From assembly GCA_020853755.1 (NCBI GenBank), contig JADYYG010000003.1, forward strand, positions 36,552-100,551: a DNA stretch of 64,000 bases. The letters run 5' to 3'. The stretch is from Dehalococcoidia bacterium (GTDB lineage Bacteria; Chloroflexota; Dehalococcoidia; Tepidiformales; Tepidiformaceae). The translations under genes were made by a program, and so were the position numbers. The notes under the pieces were generated by a model that did no database searches, had not been told where the DNA came from, and worked only from the letters and a program-made list of their open reading frames with translations. The first letter of the stretch is position 1, and every line of letters begins with the position of its first letter. Below are positions 17,306 through 28,238 of the stretch, piece by piece.

Positions 17306-18447
17306 CGCGAGAGACTTCCGAGGATCTCTGCATTGTGCTGACCGAGCAGCGGGGCGGGCCCCGGCGACCACGCGGCCGAACCCATCCACCACGGCGGACC
17401 CGGGTATGCCGCTTCTCCAGCGACGGGGTGCGTGATGCGCTGAATCGAGCCACGTTCGAGCAGGTGTGGGCTGGTGATGAGGTCCTCCATTGTGTGGACG
17501 AAGGCAATGGGCGCGCGCCCGGCCCCGGCGCGTTCATAAATTGGGCGCTTCTCTTCGGTGGCTGCCCAGGCGTAGAACTCGGCCATCAGTTCGTCGTTGT
17601 GCTGGGTTCTGGCCGCCTGGGTGGCAAACCTGGGGTCGGTCGCGAGGTCTGGCCGCCCAATCACATCGCAGAACGGCTTCCAGTTGCGAGGCATCAGGTG
17701 AACCCCGAGGTGTCCGTCAGCGCACGGATAGATGCCGATGAAGCTGGCCATGTGGTTCCCGCGGCGCTGTCCGCCCCAGCGGCCGAGATAGCTGTAGTAC
17801 GGGATCCCGGCCTCCAGTAACGGCGCCATGCATTGTTGGATGCTCACGTCCACGTGCTGCCCGGCGCCGTCCCGCTCCGCTGCGAGAACGGCCAGCATGC
17901 CGGCGGAAAAGGCGTTGAGACCGCCCTGGTAGTCAGCCTGGTAGCCGCCATTCTTCAGCGGGCCGCCGTCCTGGGTGCCGGTGATGAACATCTGCCCGCC
18001 CATGGCGAAGGCAATCAGGTTGTTGCTTTCGTAGTCCGCGTATGGCCCGTCCTGCCCGAAGGTGGTGACCGAAATCATAACCAGCTGCGGATTCACGGCG
18101 GAAAGCGTGGCATAGTCGAGCCCCAGCGCTCGGAGGTCTTTCGGGCGGTAGTTCTCAATGAGCACATCTGCGCTTTCGACCAGCTGCAGGAAGCGCTCCC
18201 GGCCACCCGGCGAAGCCAGGTCTAACGTGACCGACTTCTTACCCGTGTTGAGATAGAGGAAGAGCGAACTGGTCTCGGGGTTCGGGATGCCGTCCTTGAA
18301 CGGGCCGTGCGCCCGGGAGATGTCTCCTTCCGGTGGCTCGACTTTGACGACTTCGGCCCCGTACCCGGTGAAGAGTTTGCCGCAGTACGGCGCGGAGACG
18401 AATGTCCCGATTTCGAGGACGCGGAGGCCTTCAAGCGGCTGGCTCAC
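17302..18447 (-). CDS. CaiB/BaiF-type CoA-transferase (class III)
   Basis: 381 residues, first gene of the leftward three-gene operon. Family signatures: LEGLRVLEIGTFVSAPYCGK at the N terminus, GYGAEVVKVEPPEGDISR (about 28-45), LNTGKKSVTLDL and DVLIENYRPKDLRALGLDY (about 89-107). The catalytic Asp is in NGGYQADYQGGLNAF (about 166-180). C terminus has GQHNAEILG. It differs clearly from the companion at 15590-16831, so the pair are paralogues or subunits rather than a recent duplication. Substrate unknown. Confidence 0.9.
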   Translation of the reverse strand: MSQPLEGLRVLEIGTFVSAPYCGKLFTGYGAEVVKVEPPEGDISRAHGPFKDGIPNPETSSLFLYLNTGKKSVTLDLASPGGRERFLQLVESADVLIENYRPKDLRALGLDYATLSAVNPQLVMISVTTFGQDGPYADYESNNLIAFAMGGQMFITGTQDGGPLKNGGYQADYQGGLNAFSAGMLAVLAAERDGAGQHVDVSIQQCMAPLLEAGIPYYSYLGRWGGQRRGNHMASFIGIYPCADGHLGVHLMPRNWKPFCDVIGRPDLATDPRFATQAARTQHNDELMAEFYAWAATEEKRPIYERAGAGRAPIAFVHTMEDLITSPHLLERGSIQRITHPVAGEAAYPGPPWWMGSAAWSPGPAPLLGQHNAEILGSLSR

Positions 18448-18520
18448 CCGCTCGATTCTACGGTTTCGAGAGCGTGCGAGCAGCGTGGCCTCAGCGCGAG
18501 TCTGTTAGGGAGGCGCTTCG

Positions 18521-18526
18521 TATACT
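18521..18526 (+). promoter_or_regulatory. Candidate -10 box for ilvC
   Basis: A perfect TATACT lies 49 nt before the ilvC ATG; no good -35 is seen at the usual distance. TATACT or TATACA recurs before ilvE, def and the PHP gene in this window. Confidence 0.4.
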
Positions 18527-18551
18527 GACTTGCACTTTCCAATTCTCATGA

Positions 18552-20048
<1,497 letters not shown>

Positions 20049-20075
20049 CAGCTGGTCAATCGGCCGCGAAAAGAG

Positions 20076-20104
20076 AAAGGGCCCGTGCACTGCACGGGCC
20101 CTTT
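20076..20104. terminator. Strong bidirectional terminator
   Basis: AAAGGGCCCGTGCA and TGCACGGGCCCTTT form a 14-bp perfect inverted repeat around one C. It lies between the convergent ilvC and the leftward gene ending at 20126, with A/T flanks on both sides. Confidence 0.85.
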
Positions 20105-20125
20105 GCATTCGAACGCGGAGTCGCC

Positions 20126-20950
20126 TCAGTTCGGCATGATGACGAGGCGGCGGTGGCGGTCGTTGGCATAGTTCTCGTAGGGGTTCACGCCAAGTTCGCG
20201 GAGCATTGCGTAGCCTTCGATGACCCGGATCTTGCCGTCGGTAACGCGGACCCAGTCGGCGAAGCGCGGGCGGGCCGGGTCAATCGCCAGTTCGACGAGC
20301 GCATCGTGCTCGCCGGCGACAATGTTGGTGACGCGCAGACGCCCGAAAGCCGGCATCGGGATCTGGCGCAGGAAGTCCAGGATATTGGCCGCGCCGTTTG
20401 CGATGCCGTAGACCCCGTCGATGCAGGCGGCCTTTTCGTGGAGCTGGGCGAGCGCGCCTTCGGAATCCCCGGAAAGGAGCGCATCGTAGAAGGCTTTCAC
20501 CGTCGTCCGGGTGGAGCTTGCGCTGCCGCCCTTGAAGCCTATCGCGTCGTTCATTGCCGCCGTCGTTGGCTTGTCGAAGGTGATGTCGCGGAGCATGCCG
20601 TAGAGCCGGCGCTGGGCTACTTCGCCTTCACTGTCGAAAGTGAAAGCCTCGATGACGCGCTGCGTGAATGGCCGCCAGTCGTACGCCTTGGCCTCGATTG
20701 TCCCGCGTACGGCAACCGAATTGCCCTCTTCTGCGTATTCGAGTTCGGTGTAGTTACAGTCGGCGTAGTCGCGGAGGAACTCGCGGTGCCAGTCAGCGAT
20801 GCCGACACTGTCGCGCAGGGTGGGCCCCCGGAACGACTGGAAGACCGCGTCGGCCCGGTGATGAGCCTCGATCTCGGCGAATCGGTCGAAGTTAATGGCG
20901 GTAATGAGCGAGTTGACCGCTGGGATATTGGACATAAGGGCCAGCAACAC
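20126..20950 (-). CDS. Protein with two SnoaL/NTF2-like domains
   Basis: 274 residues from GTG at 20950, preceded by GGAAA about 6 nt upstream; an ATG at 20935 is the alternative. Two similar halves each look like the SnoaL cone fold. Residues 10-120 contain FDRFAEIEAHHRADAVFQSF and TFDSEGEVAQRRLYG. Residues 145-265 contain VKAFYDALLSGDSEGALAQL and VTDGKIRVIEGYAMLRELG. The paired W/Y-rich ends and acidic pocket residues fit ligand-binding or small-molecule isomerase roles, but catalytic residues cannot be named. It stands alone. Function unknown. Confidence 0.65.
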   Translation of the reverse strand: MLLALMSNIPAVNSLITAINFDRFAEIEAHHRADAVFQSFRGPTLRDSVGIADWHREFLRDYADCNYTELEYAEEGNSVAVRGTIEAKAYDWRPFTQRVIEAFTFDSEGEVAQRRLYGMLRDITFDKPTTAAMNDAIGFKGGSASSTRTTVKAFYDALLSGDSEGALAQLHEKAACIDGVYGIANGAANILDFLRQIPMPAFGRLRVTNIVAGEHDALVELAIDPARPRFADWVRVTDGKIRVIEGYAMLRELGVNPYENYANDRHRRLVIMPN

Positions 20951-21099
20951 CTGTTTCCGGGGGTTCGGGGCGGATTGTACCGGTTGTCACGAATGCGGGG
21001 TAGCCGATGTAGGACCAAAGACGGACTGCGCGAACCCTCGGCGGGGTTGTACGCTCATTCATCAATCACCGGGCGCTATGCCGCCCAGGGAGCGAAACG

Positions 21100-23643
21100 A
21101 TGGCATCAACCTCTGTCGAACCGCGCGACAACCTTACCCAGGTTGAGGCTGAAGCGCGGGCATCTCGCGTCAACGGCTGCGACTACGAATTGCGAATCGA
21201 TCTGGCACGCGGGGCGACCGGCTACCGTGGTGAGGCCGTCCTTCGGTTCTCAGACACGGGCTCGGGAGACCTCTTCCTCGACTTCCGGGGAAAGACCATC
21301 AGCCGACTCGAAGTTAACGGGTCGGCAGGCGAGCCGCGTTGGGACGGCTTCAGGCTCTGGCTCCCGGGAGATCGCCTGTCCGGTGAGAACACGGTCCGCG
21401 TCGTCTACGAAAACGACTACGACCACGAGGGCGACGGTTTCCACCAGTTCACCGACCCAGAAGACGGCGAGGAGTACCTGTACTCCAACTTCGAGCCATA
21501 CGAGAGCCACCGCCTCTTCCCGCAGTTCGACCAGCCCGACATCAAGGGGACCTACCGGCTCACCGTGGCCGCGCCAGCCGAGTGGGAAGTGGTGGCCAAC
21601 AGCCGGGCGCTCTCGATTCAGTCACAGGCCGACGGCAGGAAGCTGCACACCTTCGAGCCGACGAAGCGATTCAGCACCTATCTGTTCGCGCTGGTGGTCG
21701 GCCCGTACCACGTGGCCCGCGAGAAGCATGGCGATATCGACATCGGCCTCTTCTGCCGGAAGTCGCTGGCGAAGCACCTCGACACGGCTGAGTTGTTCGA
21801 AGTCACCCGCCAGGGGCTCGACTTCTACGCCGACTTCTTCGATTTCCCCTACCCGTTCGGCAAGTACGACCAGGTATTCGTGCCCGAGTTCAACGCAGGG
21901 GCGATGGAGAACGTCGGTTGCGTTACTCACAACGAGTACATGGTGTTCCGCGACCCGCCAACCGAGAACCAGCGCCGCGGCCGGGCCGAGGTGATCCTCC
22001 ACGAGATGGCCCACATGTGGTTCGGCGACCTCGTCACCATGAAGTGGTGGAACGACCTCTGGCTCAACGAGAGCTTCGCGACCTACATGTCCTACCTCTG
22101 CATGGATGAGGCCACGCGGTTCAAGACCGGCTGGCAGGACTTCGCTTCATCGATCAAGAACTGGGCGTACCGCCAGGACCAACTCGTGACAACGCACCCG
22201 ATCGCCGGGCAGGTGGCGGATACGGACCAGACCTTCCTGAACTTCGACGGGATCACCTACGGAAAGGGAGCGTCGGTCCTGAAGCAGCTCGTGAAGACGC
22301 TCGGCATCGAAGGGTTCCGGGCAGGAATGCGTTACCACTTCAAGACCCACGCCTACGGGAACGCCACGCTCGCCCAATTCATCGCCTCGCTCGAAGCCGG
22401 GAGCGGCGCAGATCTTCAGCGCTGGTCGCAGCTCTGGCTCGAAACGCCGTCCCTGAATACCCTCGGCACGCGGTGGGAAGCTGATGGCGACAGGATTACC
22501 CGCTTCACGGTGACCCAAACCGCGCCCGAGGACTACCCGACCCTGCGCCCGCACAAGGTCGATATCGGCCTCGTCCGCGACACCGGCGACCGCCTCGATG
22601 TAACGGTCATCCCGGCAACCGTTGATGGCCCTGAGGCTGACATCATCGAAGCGCGCGGGCTGGCCCGGCCGTCGCTCGTGTTCCCGAATTACGGCGACCA
22701 CGGCTACACGAAGGTCGCGCTCGATCCCGACTCGCTCTCGTTTCTCAAGGCGAACATGGAGCGCGTCGACGATGCGCTGCTTCGCCTCCAGCTCTGGACC
22801 TCGCTGTGGAGCATGGTCCGGGACCAGCAACTGAAGGCGCCCGAGTACCTCGAACTTGTTCGGACGAAGATCTCCGGCGAAACGAGCCCGGAACTGGTTG
22901 AGGCGGTCCTCAACAACGCGACCGCTGCAATCTCGCGCTACGTTCCCGAGGTTTCGAAGACCCGTGAAGCGCACGCCGTCGCTTCGGTTGCCTATGAGGC
23001 GCTCAAGGGCGAGGCCTCGACCGACCTCAAGATCATCTGGACGCGAACCCTGATCGCCAACGCCGTGACCCCGGAAGACCTTGCCCTTGTTGGCAGGCTC
23101 GCGGACGGAGAGGAAACGATACCCGGAGTTGCCATCGATCAGGACATGCGGTGGGCGATCGCTGCGAAGCACGTGGCCTACGCCCTTCCCGGCGCGCAGG
23201 CTCGCGTTGACGCAGAAGTTGCCCGCGACGGATCGGACCGCGGGATGCGCGCCAAACTCCGCTGTGAAACCTCTGTGCCCGACATCTCCTTGAAAGCGGA
23301 CGCCTGGACCAGGTTCAACGGCGAAGGCTACGGCTCGCTCTACCTCACCGGGGCCGCGATGTCAGGGTTCAACTGGTCTGAGCAGGCGGAACTCCTCGAC
23401 CCGTACGTCGAGAGGTTCTTCGAAGCGATCCCGGGGATCTACCGGACGAAGGACAAAGAGTTCGCTTCCGACTACTTCCGCAGCCTCTTCCCGGGTTACC
23501 GTGTCGAGCGGGAGATCCTGGCGCAGAGCGAGGCCGTGCTGGCTCGCTTCGGCGACGAGTTGCCCACGCTCGCCCGGACGCTGAAGGAAGCGAACGACGA
23601 CCTCCTGCGCGCTATCCGCTGCCGGGAGTTTGCCGCGAAGTAG
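21100..23643 (+). CDS. pepN: M1-family aminopeptidase N
   Basis: Zinc metallo-aminopeptidase removing N-terminal residues from peptides. 847 residues. No signal peptide, so cytoplasmic. The N-terminal beta saddle (about 1-190) is followed by the thermolysin-like catalytic domain. The exopeptidase motif GAMEN is at about 267-271. The zinc site HEMAHMWFGDLVTMKWWNDL (about 303-322) provides HExxH and is followed by the distal Glu in WLNESFATY. The C-terminal helical ERAP1-like domain fills about 520-840. GGGAG lies about 7 nt before the ATG. Likely monocistronic. Confidence 0.95.
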   Translation: MASTSVEPRDNLTQVEAEARASRVNGCDYELRIDLARGATGYRGEAVLRFSDTGSGDLFLDFRGKTISRLEVNGSAGEPRWDGFRLWLPGDRLSGENTVRVVYENDYDHEGDGFHQFTDPEDGEEYLYSNFEPYESHRLFPQFDQPDIKGTYRLTVAAPAEWEVVANSRALSIQSQADGRKLHTFEPTKRFSTYLFALVVGPYHVAREKHGDIDIGLFCRKSLAKHLDTAELFEVTRQGLDFYADFFDFPYPFGKYDQVFVPEFNAGAMENVGCVTHNEYMVFRDPPTENQRRGRAEVILHEMAHMWFGDLVTMKWWNDLWLNESFATYMSYLCMDEATRFKTGWQDFASSIKNWAYRQDQLVTTHPIAGQVADTDQTFLNFDGITYGKGASVLKQLVKTLGIEGFRAGMRYHFKTHAYGNATLAQFIASLEAGSGADLQRWSQLWLETPSLNTLGTRWEADGDRITRFTVTQTAPEDYPTLRPHKVDIGLVRDTGDRLDVTVIPATVDGPEADIIEARGLARPSLVFPNYGDHGYTKVALDPDSLSFLKANMERVDDALLRLQLWTSLWSMVRDQQLKAPEYLELVRTKISGETSPELVEAVLNNATAAISRYVPEVSKTREAHAVASVAYEALKGEASTDLKIIWTRTLIANAVTPEDLALVGRLADGEETIPGVAIDQDMRWAIAAKHVAYALPGAQARVDAEVARDGSDRGMRAKLRCETSVPDISLKADAWTRFNGEGYGSLYLTGAAMSGFNWSEQAELLDPYVERFFEAIPGIYRTKDKEFASDYFRSLFPGYRVEREILAQSEAVLARFGDELPTLARTLKEANDDLLRAIRCREFAAK

Positions 23644-23703
23644 TTCGGCGTCCGGGTAATGACGCGGTGCGGTATCGTTCGCGCCAAAGGAAGCGGAGGC
23701 CGT

Positions 23704-24636
23704 ATGAACTTCGGATTGCACATCGGACAACAGAACATCTCCATCCAGGAGATGCGGCGGGCATGGACCTGGGCGGACACAGCAGGGTTTGACTGGGTCG
23801 ACGTCTGGGACCACTTCTACGAAGCGCCGCCGGTCGATGGCAACGGGAGTTGCTTCGAGGCGACGACCTGCATGGCGGCGATCGCCTGCGAAACGAAGAA
23901 CGTGCGGATCGGCGTCCTGGTGCTCGGGATGAACTACCGGCACCCCGCCATCCTCGCCAACGCCCTGACTACCATCGACCACCTGAGCGACGGACGCCTC
24001 GAAATTGGTCTCGGAGCCGGCTGGCACCAGCAGGAGTACGCCGCCTACGGCATCCCATTTCCTCCTGTCGGCCAGCGGATGGACATCCTCGAAGAGGGCG
24101 TCCAGGTGGTTCGCATGCTGACGACACAGGACCGTTCGGATTTCGCCGGCAAGTACTACACCCTCAACAACGCGGCCTGCTATCCGAAGCCGATCCAGCC
24201 CCGGCCGCGCATCTGGGTGGGCGGCAACGGCGAGAAGCGGACGCTCCGCATTGCAGCTCGCCACGCAGACGGGTGGAATGCCCCGTACCCGTCCGTGGAT
24301 GAGTTCAAGCGGCTCTGCGGCGTACTTGACCAGTGGTGCGAGAAGGAAGGCAGGGACCCGGCTTCCATCGAACGCACGGTGAACCTGAGCTTCCACATGG
24401 CAGCGACACCCGCAGACCTCGCACGGACCGAAGCCCAGTACAAAGACACCTGGGGGCCCGGGAGCGAAGGCATGCGCAGCCGCGGCGTTGTCCTTGGCCT
24501 GCCGCAGCAGGCTATCGACCTCGTCGGGCGCTACCGTGACGCCGGGGCTGCACGGGTGAATATTGCGCAGCGCCCGCCGCTTGACTGGGATGGCCTCCAC
24601 GCCTGGGCGGCCGAGGTTATCCCGGCGTTCGCGTAA
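23704..24636 (+). CDS. LLM-class F420-dependent oxidoreductase
   Basis: TIM-barrel flavin/deazaflavin oxidoreductase of the luciferase-like superfamily, 310 residues. The start MNFGLHIGQQ at 23704 is chosen because it opens the first beta strand and follows GGAGG by 4 nt. VDVWDHFYEAPP (about 33-44), NYRHPAILANALTTIDHLSD (about 79-98) and GLGAGWHQQEYAAYGIPFPP (about 104-123) are typical of the F420-using branch. The cofactor fits the fbiC gene in this window. Substrate unknown. It lies 47 nt before dxr on the same strand. Confidence 0.88.
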   Translation: MNFGLHIGQQNISIQEMRRAWTWADTAGFDWVDVWDHFYEAPPVDGNGSCFEATTCMAAIACETKNVRIGVLVLGMNYRHPAILANALTTIDHLSDGRLEIGLGAGWHQQEYAAYGIPFPPVGQRMDILEEGVQVVRMLTTQDRSDFAGKYYTLNNAACYPKPIQPRPRIWVGGNGEKRTLRIAARHADGWNAPYPSVDEFKRLCGVLDQWCEKEGRDPASIERTVNLSFHMAATPADLARTEAQYKDTWGPGSEGMRSRGVVLGLPQQAIDLVGRYRDAGAARVNIAQRPPLDWDGLHAWAAEVIPAFA

Positions 24637-24682
24637 GGGCGCTCGCTACCGTCGATGCCACCGGCCACGTACGATCAGGGCA

Positions 24683-25834
24683 ATGAGTGGCCCACGCCGC
24701 ATCGCGGTCCTCGGTTCGACCGGCTCGATTGGGACCCAGGCGCTGGATGTTATCCGGCAACTACCGGAGCGGTTCGCCGTCGATTCATTGGCCGGCGGGC
24801 GGAACCACGGACTGCTTGCGCAGCAGATCGCCGAGTTCCGGCCGCGGGCAGCCTCCTGGCAGGGCGCCGCATCCGCTGATCTCGAAGCCGCGGTGCGGTC
24901 CACCGGCTGCCGGTTCGCCCCGGTGGAAGACCTCGCGCTCGCGTCGGACATTCCGCTGATCGCCACCGCCGGCGCTGCCGGGCTTTTCCCCACGCTCGCA
25001 GCCCTGAAAGCCGGGATGCCGGTCGCCATCGCGAACAAAGAAGTGCTGGTGATGGCCGGTAACGTCGTGCAGAAAGCCCTGCGTGAGCATGGCGGCCGCC
25101 TCCACCCCGTCGACAGCGAGCACTCAGCTATCTGGCAGTGTCTCTGGGGCGAGGAGGACCACGGCATCCGCCGGATCCTGCTCACCGCTAGTGGTGGGGC
25201 CTTCCGTGACTTCGACGCCGACAGTCTGGCCGTGGTCACCGCTGAACAGGCGCTTAACCATCCCACATGGAACATGGGACCGAAGATCACCGTTGATTCA
25301 GCGTCGCTGATGAACAAGGGGATGGAGACGATCGAGGCGATGTGGCTCTTCGACGTCCCCATGGAAAAGGTGGAAGTGGTTCTGCATCGCGAATCAATCG
25401 TCCATTCCCTGGTGGAGTTCAGTGACGGGAGCGTGAAGGCGCAGATGGGCGTGCCTGATATGCGCTTGCCCATCCAGTTGGCGCTTGCCTATCCGGAGCG
25501 CATGCCCACCCCGCCAATGCCCTCGCTCGACCTTGCTGCGGCCGGTTCGCTCAGCTTTGGGCGGCCGGATATGGAGCGGTTCCCCTGTCTGCGGCTCGCC
25601 ATCGAAGCCGGGCGGCGCGGCGGCACCTTCCCCTGCGCCATGGCCGCAGCCGACGAAGTTGCGGTGGGCCGCTTCCTCGACGGCGAGGTTGGTTTCCTCG
25701 ACATCCCGCGGGTCATCGAAGCAGTGCTTGAGAAGCACGACGGAATCGCCGATCCTGACATCGAGACGATTCTCGAAGTCGACCTCCAGGCGCGCGATAA
25801 GGCGCGAGCGGTGAAACCAGGAGTGCCTGTTTGA
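24683..25834 (+). CDS. dxr: 1-deoxy-D-xylulose 5-phosphate reductoisomerase
   Basis: Second step of the MEP isoprenoid pathway, NADPH-dependent. 383 residues, family length. ATG at 24683 places the NADPH fingerprint IAVLGSTGSIGTQALDVI at about residues 6-23. NKEVLVMAG (about 118-126) and DSEHSAIWQCL (about 143-153) carry metal and substrate residues; VDSASLMNKGMETIEAMWLF (about 204-223) is the active-site flexible-loop region. The stop overlaps the rseP start (TGATG), a common dxr-rseP pairing. ispE of the same pathway is further right at 60451-61308. Confidence 0.96.
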   Translation: MSGPRRIAVLGSTGSIGTQALDVIRQLPERFAVDSLAGGRNHGLLAQQIAEFRPRAASWQGAASADLEAAVRSTGCRFAPVEDLALASDIPLIATAGAAGLFPTLAALKAGMPVAIANKEVLVMAGNVVQKALREHGGRLHPVDSEHSAIWQCLWGEEDHGIRRILLTASGGAFRDFDADSLAVVTAEQALNHPTWNMGPKITVDSASLMNKGMETIEAMWLFDVPMEKVEVVLHRESIVHSLVEFSDGSVKAQMGVPDMRLPIQLALAYPERMPTPPMPSLDLAAAGSLSFGRPDMERFPCLRLAIEAGRRGGTFPCAMAAADEVAVGRFLDGEVGFLDIPRVIEAVLEKHDGIADPDIETILEVDLQARDKARAVKPGVPV

Positions 25835-27018
25835 TGTTTCTTGCGTTCGACGGCGTCGCCATCCTGAGGGCCGCAGTCCCGTTCCTCAGCATCCTCCTGA
25901 TCCTCGTGCTCATCCACGAATTCGGGCACTTCCTGGCGGCGAAAGCCTTTGGGATCAAGGTGCTCGAGTTCGGGATCGGCTTCCCGCCGAAGGCCAAGAC
26001 CCTGTTCACGAAGGGCGAGACTGAGTACACGCTCAACTGGCTGCCCATCGGCGGGTTCGTGCGCCTGCTCGGCGAAGAGGATCCGTCGGACCCGAGGTCA
26101 CTGGCCGCGGCGCCACGCTGGAAGCGGCTGACCGTGATGGCGGCGGGCGTCCTGATGAACCTGGTTCTCGCCTTCTTCCTGATGGGCGTTAGCTTCATGG
26201 TTCCCCGCGACCGCTCGCTTTCACAGGCGCAGATCGTCGAGGTGGCGGCCGGTTCACCCGCGGCCGAAGCGAAGATCGATGGCGCGATGCGCGATGGTTC
26301 GACGCCGGTACAGGGGATCCAGCCCGGGGACATCGTCGTTTCCGTCGAGGGCCGCGACGTCGCGAACACGAACGAGATGGTCTATGCCAACCGCCTGAAC
26401 CTCGGGAAGACGCAGGAGTGGACGATCATCCGGGCGGGTTCGACCCTTACGGCGCATGTGTATGCCCGGTGGCACCCGCCGGCAGGGCAAGGGCCAACCG
26501 GCGTGCGCATTGGCGCCCCCGTGTCATGTTCGTTCGACGACCAGGGCGAACCGGCGAACTGCCAGCTGAAATACACCCAGGTCGAGTCGGTGTCCTATGC
26601 GCCATGGGAAGCGTTCCCGAAGGGCGCGCAGGCGCTCGTCGACACCATGGTTCTCACCTACAACGAGATCAAGGTTCGCATCGGCGGCGGTGGCGGGGCG
26701 GCGATCAACGACGACCAACCGGCCTTCACCGGACCCGTCGGCATCGCTGATACGACCGGGACAATCATCGAGGAAGCGGGTTGGCGGGCACTCATCGAGT
26801 TCGCGGCGCTGCTCTCGCTGAACCTGGCCATTTTCAACGCGCTCCCCATCCCGATGCTCGACGGTGGGCGCATGTTCTTCGTGGTGCTCGAAATCCTTCG
26901 CGGCGGGCGGCGCATCTCCCCCGAGAAGGAGTCACTCGTTCACCTCGCCGGCTTCGCGCTGATGATGGCGGGCGTCCTCGTGGTGACCTACTTCGATATC
27001 GCGCGGCTCGTCACCTGA
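25834..27018 (+). CDS. rseP: Site-2 intramembrane metalloprotease RseP (M50)
   Basis: Membrane zinc protease that cleaves transmembrane substrates such as anti-sigma factors and signal-peptide remnants. 394 residues. The active site LVLIHEFGHFLAAKAFGI (about 25-42) holds HExxH in the first membrane helix; the second metal motif is NALPIPMLDGGRM (about 332-344) near the C terminus. One PDZ-like domain lies between (PAAEAKIDG to YANRLNLGK, about 144-191). AGGAG lies 11 nt before the ATG. Translationally coupled to dxr. Confidence 0.94.
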   Translation: MFLAFDGVAILRAAVPFLSILLILVLIHEFGHFLAAKAFGIKVLEFGIGFPPKAKTLFTKGETEYTLNWLPIGGFVRLLGEEDPSDPRSLAAAPRWKRLTVMAAGVLMNLVLAFFLMGVSFMVPRDRSLSQAQIVEVAAGSPAAEAKIDGAMRDGSTPVQGIQPGDIVVSVEGRDVANTNEMVYANRLNLGKTQEWTIIRAGSTLTAHVYARWHPPAGQGPTGVRIGAPVSCSFDDQGEPANCQLKYTQVESVSYAPWEAFPKGAQALVDTMVLTYNEIKVRIGGGGGAAINDDQPAFTGPVGIADTTGTIIEEAGWRALIEFAALLSLNLAIFNALPIPMLDGGRMFFVVLEILRGGRRISPEKESLVHLAGFALMMAGVLVVTYFDIARLVT

Positions 27019-27021
27019 ACC

Positions 27022-27321
27022 GTGTTCACCCTCATCTTCCTGTCGCTGTTCCTGGTGGCATGGCTGCTGCTGGGGTTCGCCGTCTGGCTCACGGTGTCGG
27101 TGGCAACGCAGGGGAATGCGGGCCTGGGGATGCTCCCGCTTTGTCTCCTTGCCGGGATAGTCGCAGGCCTGGCGGTGCCCCTCCTCGGCAAAGATGATGG
27201 CGCCGGGATCTGGTGGAGCATGGCAGCAGCTGTGGTTGTGCCGGCCATGCTCATGGCGGCCCGCCGGTTCGCGCTTCCAGCACGGCAGAACAAACAATCG
27301 CTGCGGGCGGGGTTGAAGTGA
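27022..27321 (+). CDS. Small membrane protein
   Basis: 99 residues with three hydrophobic segments (about 2-29, 38-57, 66-84) and a basic tail ending RQNKQSLRAGLK. GTG start 3 nt after the rseP stop; its own stop is within GTGA shared with the next gene. The position argues for co-translation with rseP and the sugar-isomerase-like gene. Family not recognised. Confidence 0.6.
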   Translation: MFTLIFLSLFLVAWLLLGFAVWLTVSVATQGNAGLGMLPLCLLAGIVAGLAVPLLGKDDGAGIWWSMAAAVVVPAMLMAARRFALPARQNKQSLRAGLK

Positions 27322-28238
27322 AACCGCTCGCGCTCTCCGCGATGTATGCGCAGCAGGAGCGCTTCGCGGACGGCGCGGTCTTTGCGCGGTTCGCCGCGGA
27401 TGCGGGTTTCGACGCCATCGAGATCAGCCACTCAACACCCGCCGCGAAGATCGAGGCCATTGCCGCGGCTGGCATCCTCCCGGTGACTTCGTTCCACGCG
27501 CCGGCGCCGTACGTGAAACGCGCGAGTGGCCGTGGCAACACAAGTGCGAACCTCGCCGCCGTGGACCCGGACGAGCGCAAGGCCGCCGTCGATTACACCC
27601 TCCTCAGCATCGACTGGGCGGCGCGGCTGGGCGCCCGAACGCTGGTGGTCCATCTCGGCCAGGTAAGTGACGTCCACGAGCAGTTCGAAGACGAACTGGC
27701 CATGCGCCGCATGTTCGATAGCGGGACGGTCGATGAGGAGCGGTTCTCAGAGTTCCGCGAACGCGTCATCCAGCGCCGCGCTGCCGAAGCGGAGCCGTAC
27801 CTGGTTGCAGCACGGCAGTCGCTGGAGGCGCTCATTCAGAAGGCCGAGCAGGCCCGCATCGTCATCGGTCTCGAAAACCGCTACCACTACCACGAAATCC
27901 CAGCTCCGGACGAGTACGAGCAGTTGTTCGATGGCTTCGCAATTGAACAGGTTGGCTACTGGCATGACGTCGGCCACGCGGAGGTGCTTGACCGGCTGGG
28001 TCTCGTTGGGAAGCGCCGTTGGCTCGACCGTTGGAGTGGGCGAATCGTCGGTGCGCACCTCCACGACGTCTCCGGAATCGGCGACCATCGTTCGCCCGGG
28101 GATGGCGACGTTGACTGGGAATACGTCGTGGCCGGTGTTGCGGGCCTTGCGGGGTACACCCTGGAGATTAACCAGCACCAGCCGGCCGAGGCTGTTGCCG
28201 CCGCACCGCGCTTCCTTGCTTCGATCGGGCTCCGTTAG
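27318..28238 (+). CDS. Sugar phosphate isomerase/epimerase-like TIM-barrel protein (AP endonuclease 2 superfamily)
   Basis: 306 residues from GTG at 27318 (VKPLALSAMYAQQ), overlapping the preceding stop as GTGA. It follows the xylose-isomerase-like barrel: SHSTPAAK and TSFHAPAPY early, then putative metal ligands in VVHLGQVSDVHEQF, GLENRYHYHEIPAP, YWHDVGHAEVLDR, GAHLHDVSG and TLEINQHQP, the last being the usual Glu strand. Substrate cannot be told from sequence. It converges on nadC with a 4-nt overlap. Confidence 0.8.
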   Translation: MKPLALSAMYAQQERFADGAVFARFAADAGFDAIEISHSTPAAKIEAIAAAGILPVTSFHAPAPYVKRASGRGNTSANLAAVDPDERKAAVDYTLLSIDWAARLGARTLVVHLGQVSDVHEQFEDELAMRRMFDSGTVDEERFSEFRERVIQRRAAEAEPYLVAARQSLEALIQKAEQARIVIGLENRYHYHEIPAPDEYEQLFDGFAIEQVGYWHDVGHAEVLDRLGLVGKRRWLDRWSGRIVGAHLHDVSGIGDHRSPGDGDVDWEYVVAGVAGLAGYTLEINQHQPAEAVAAAPRFLASIGLR

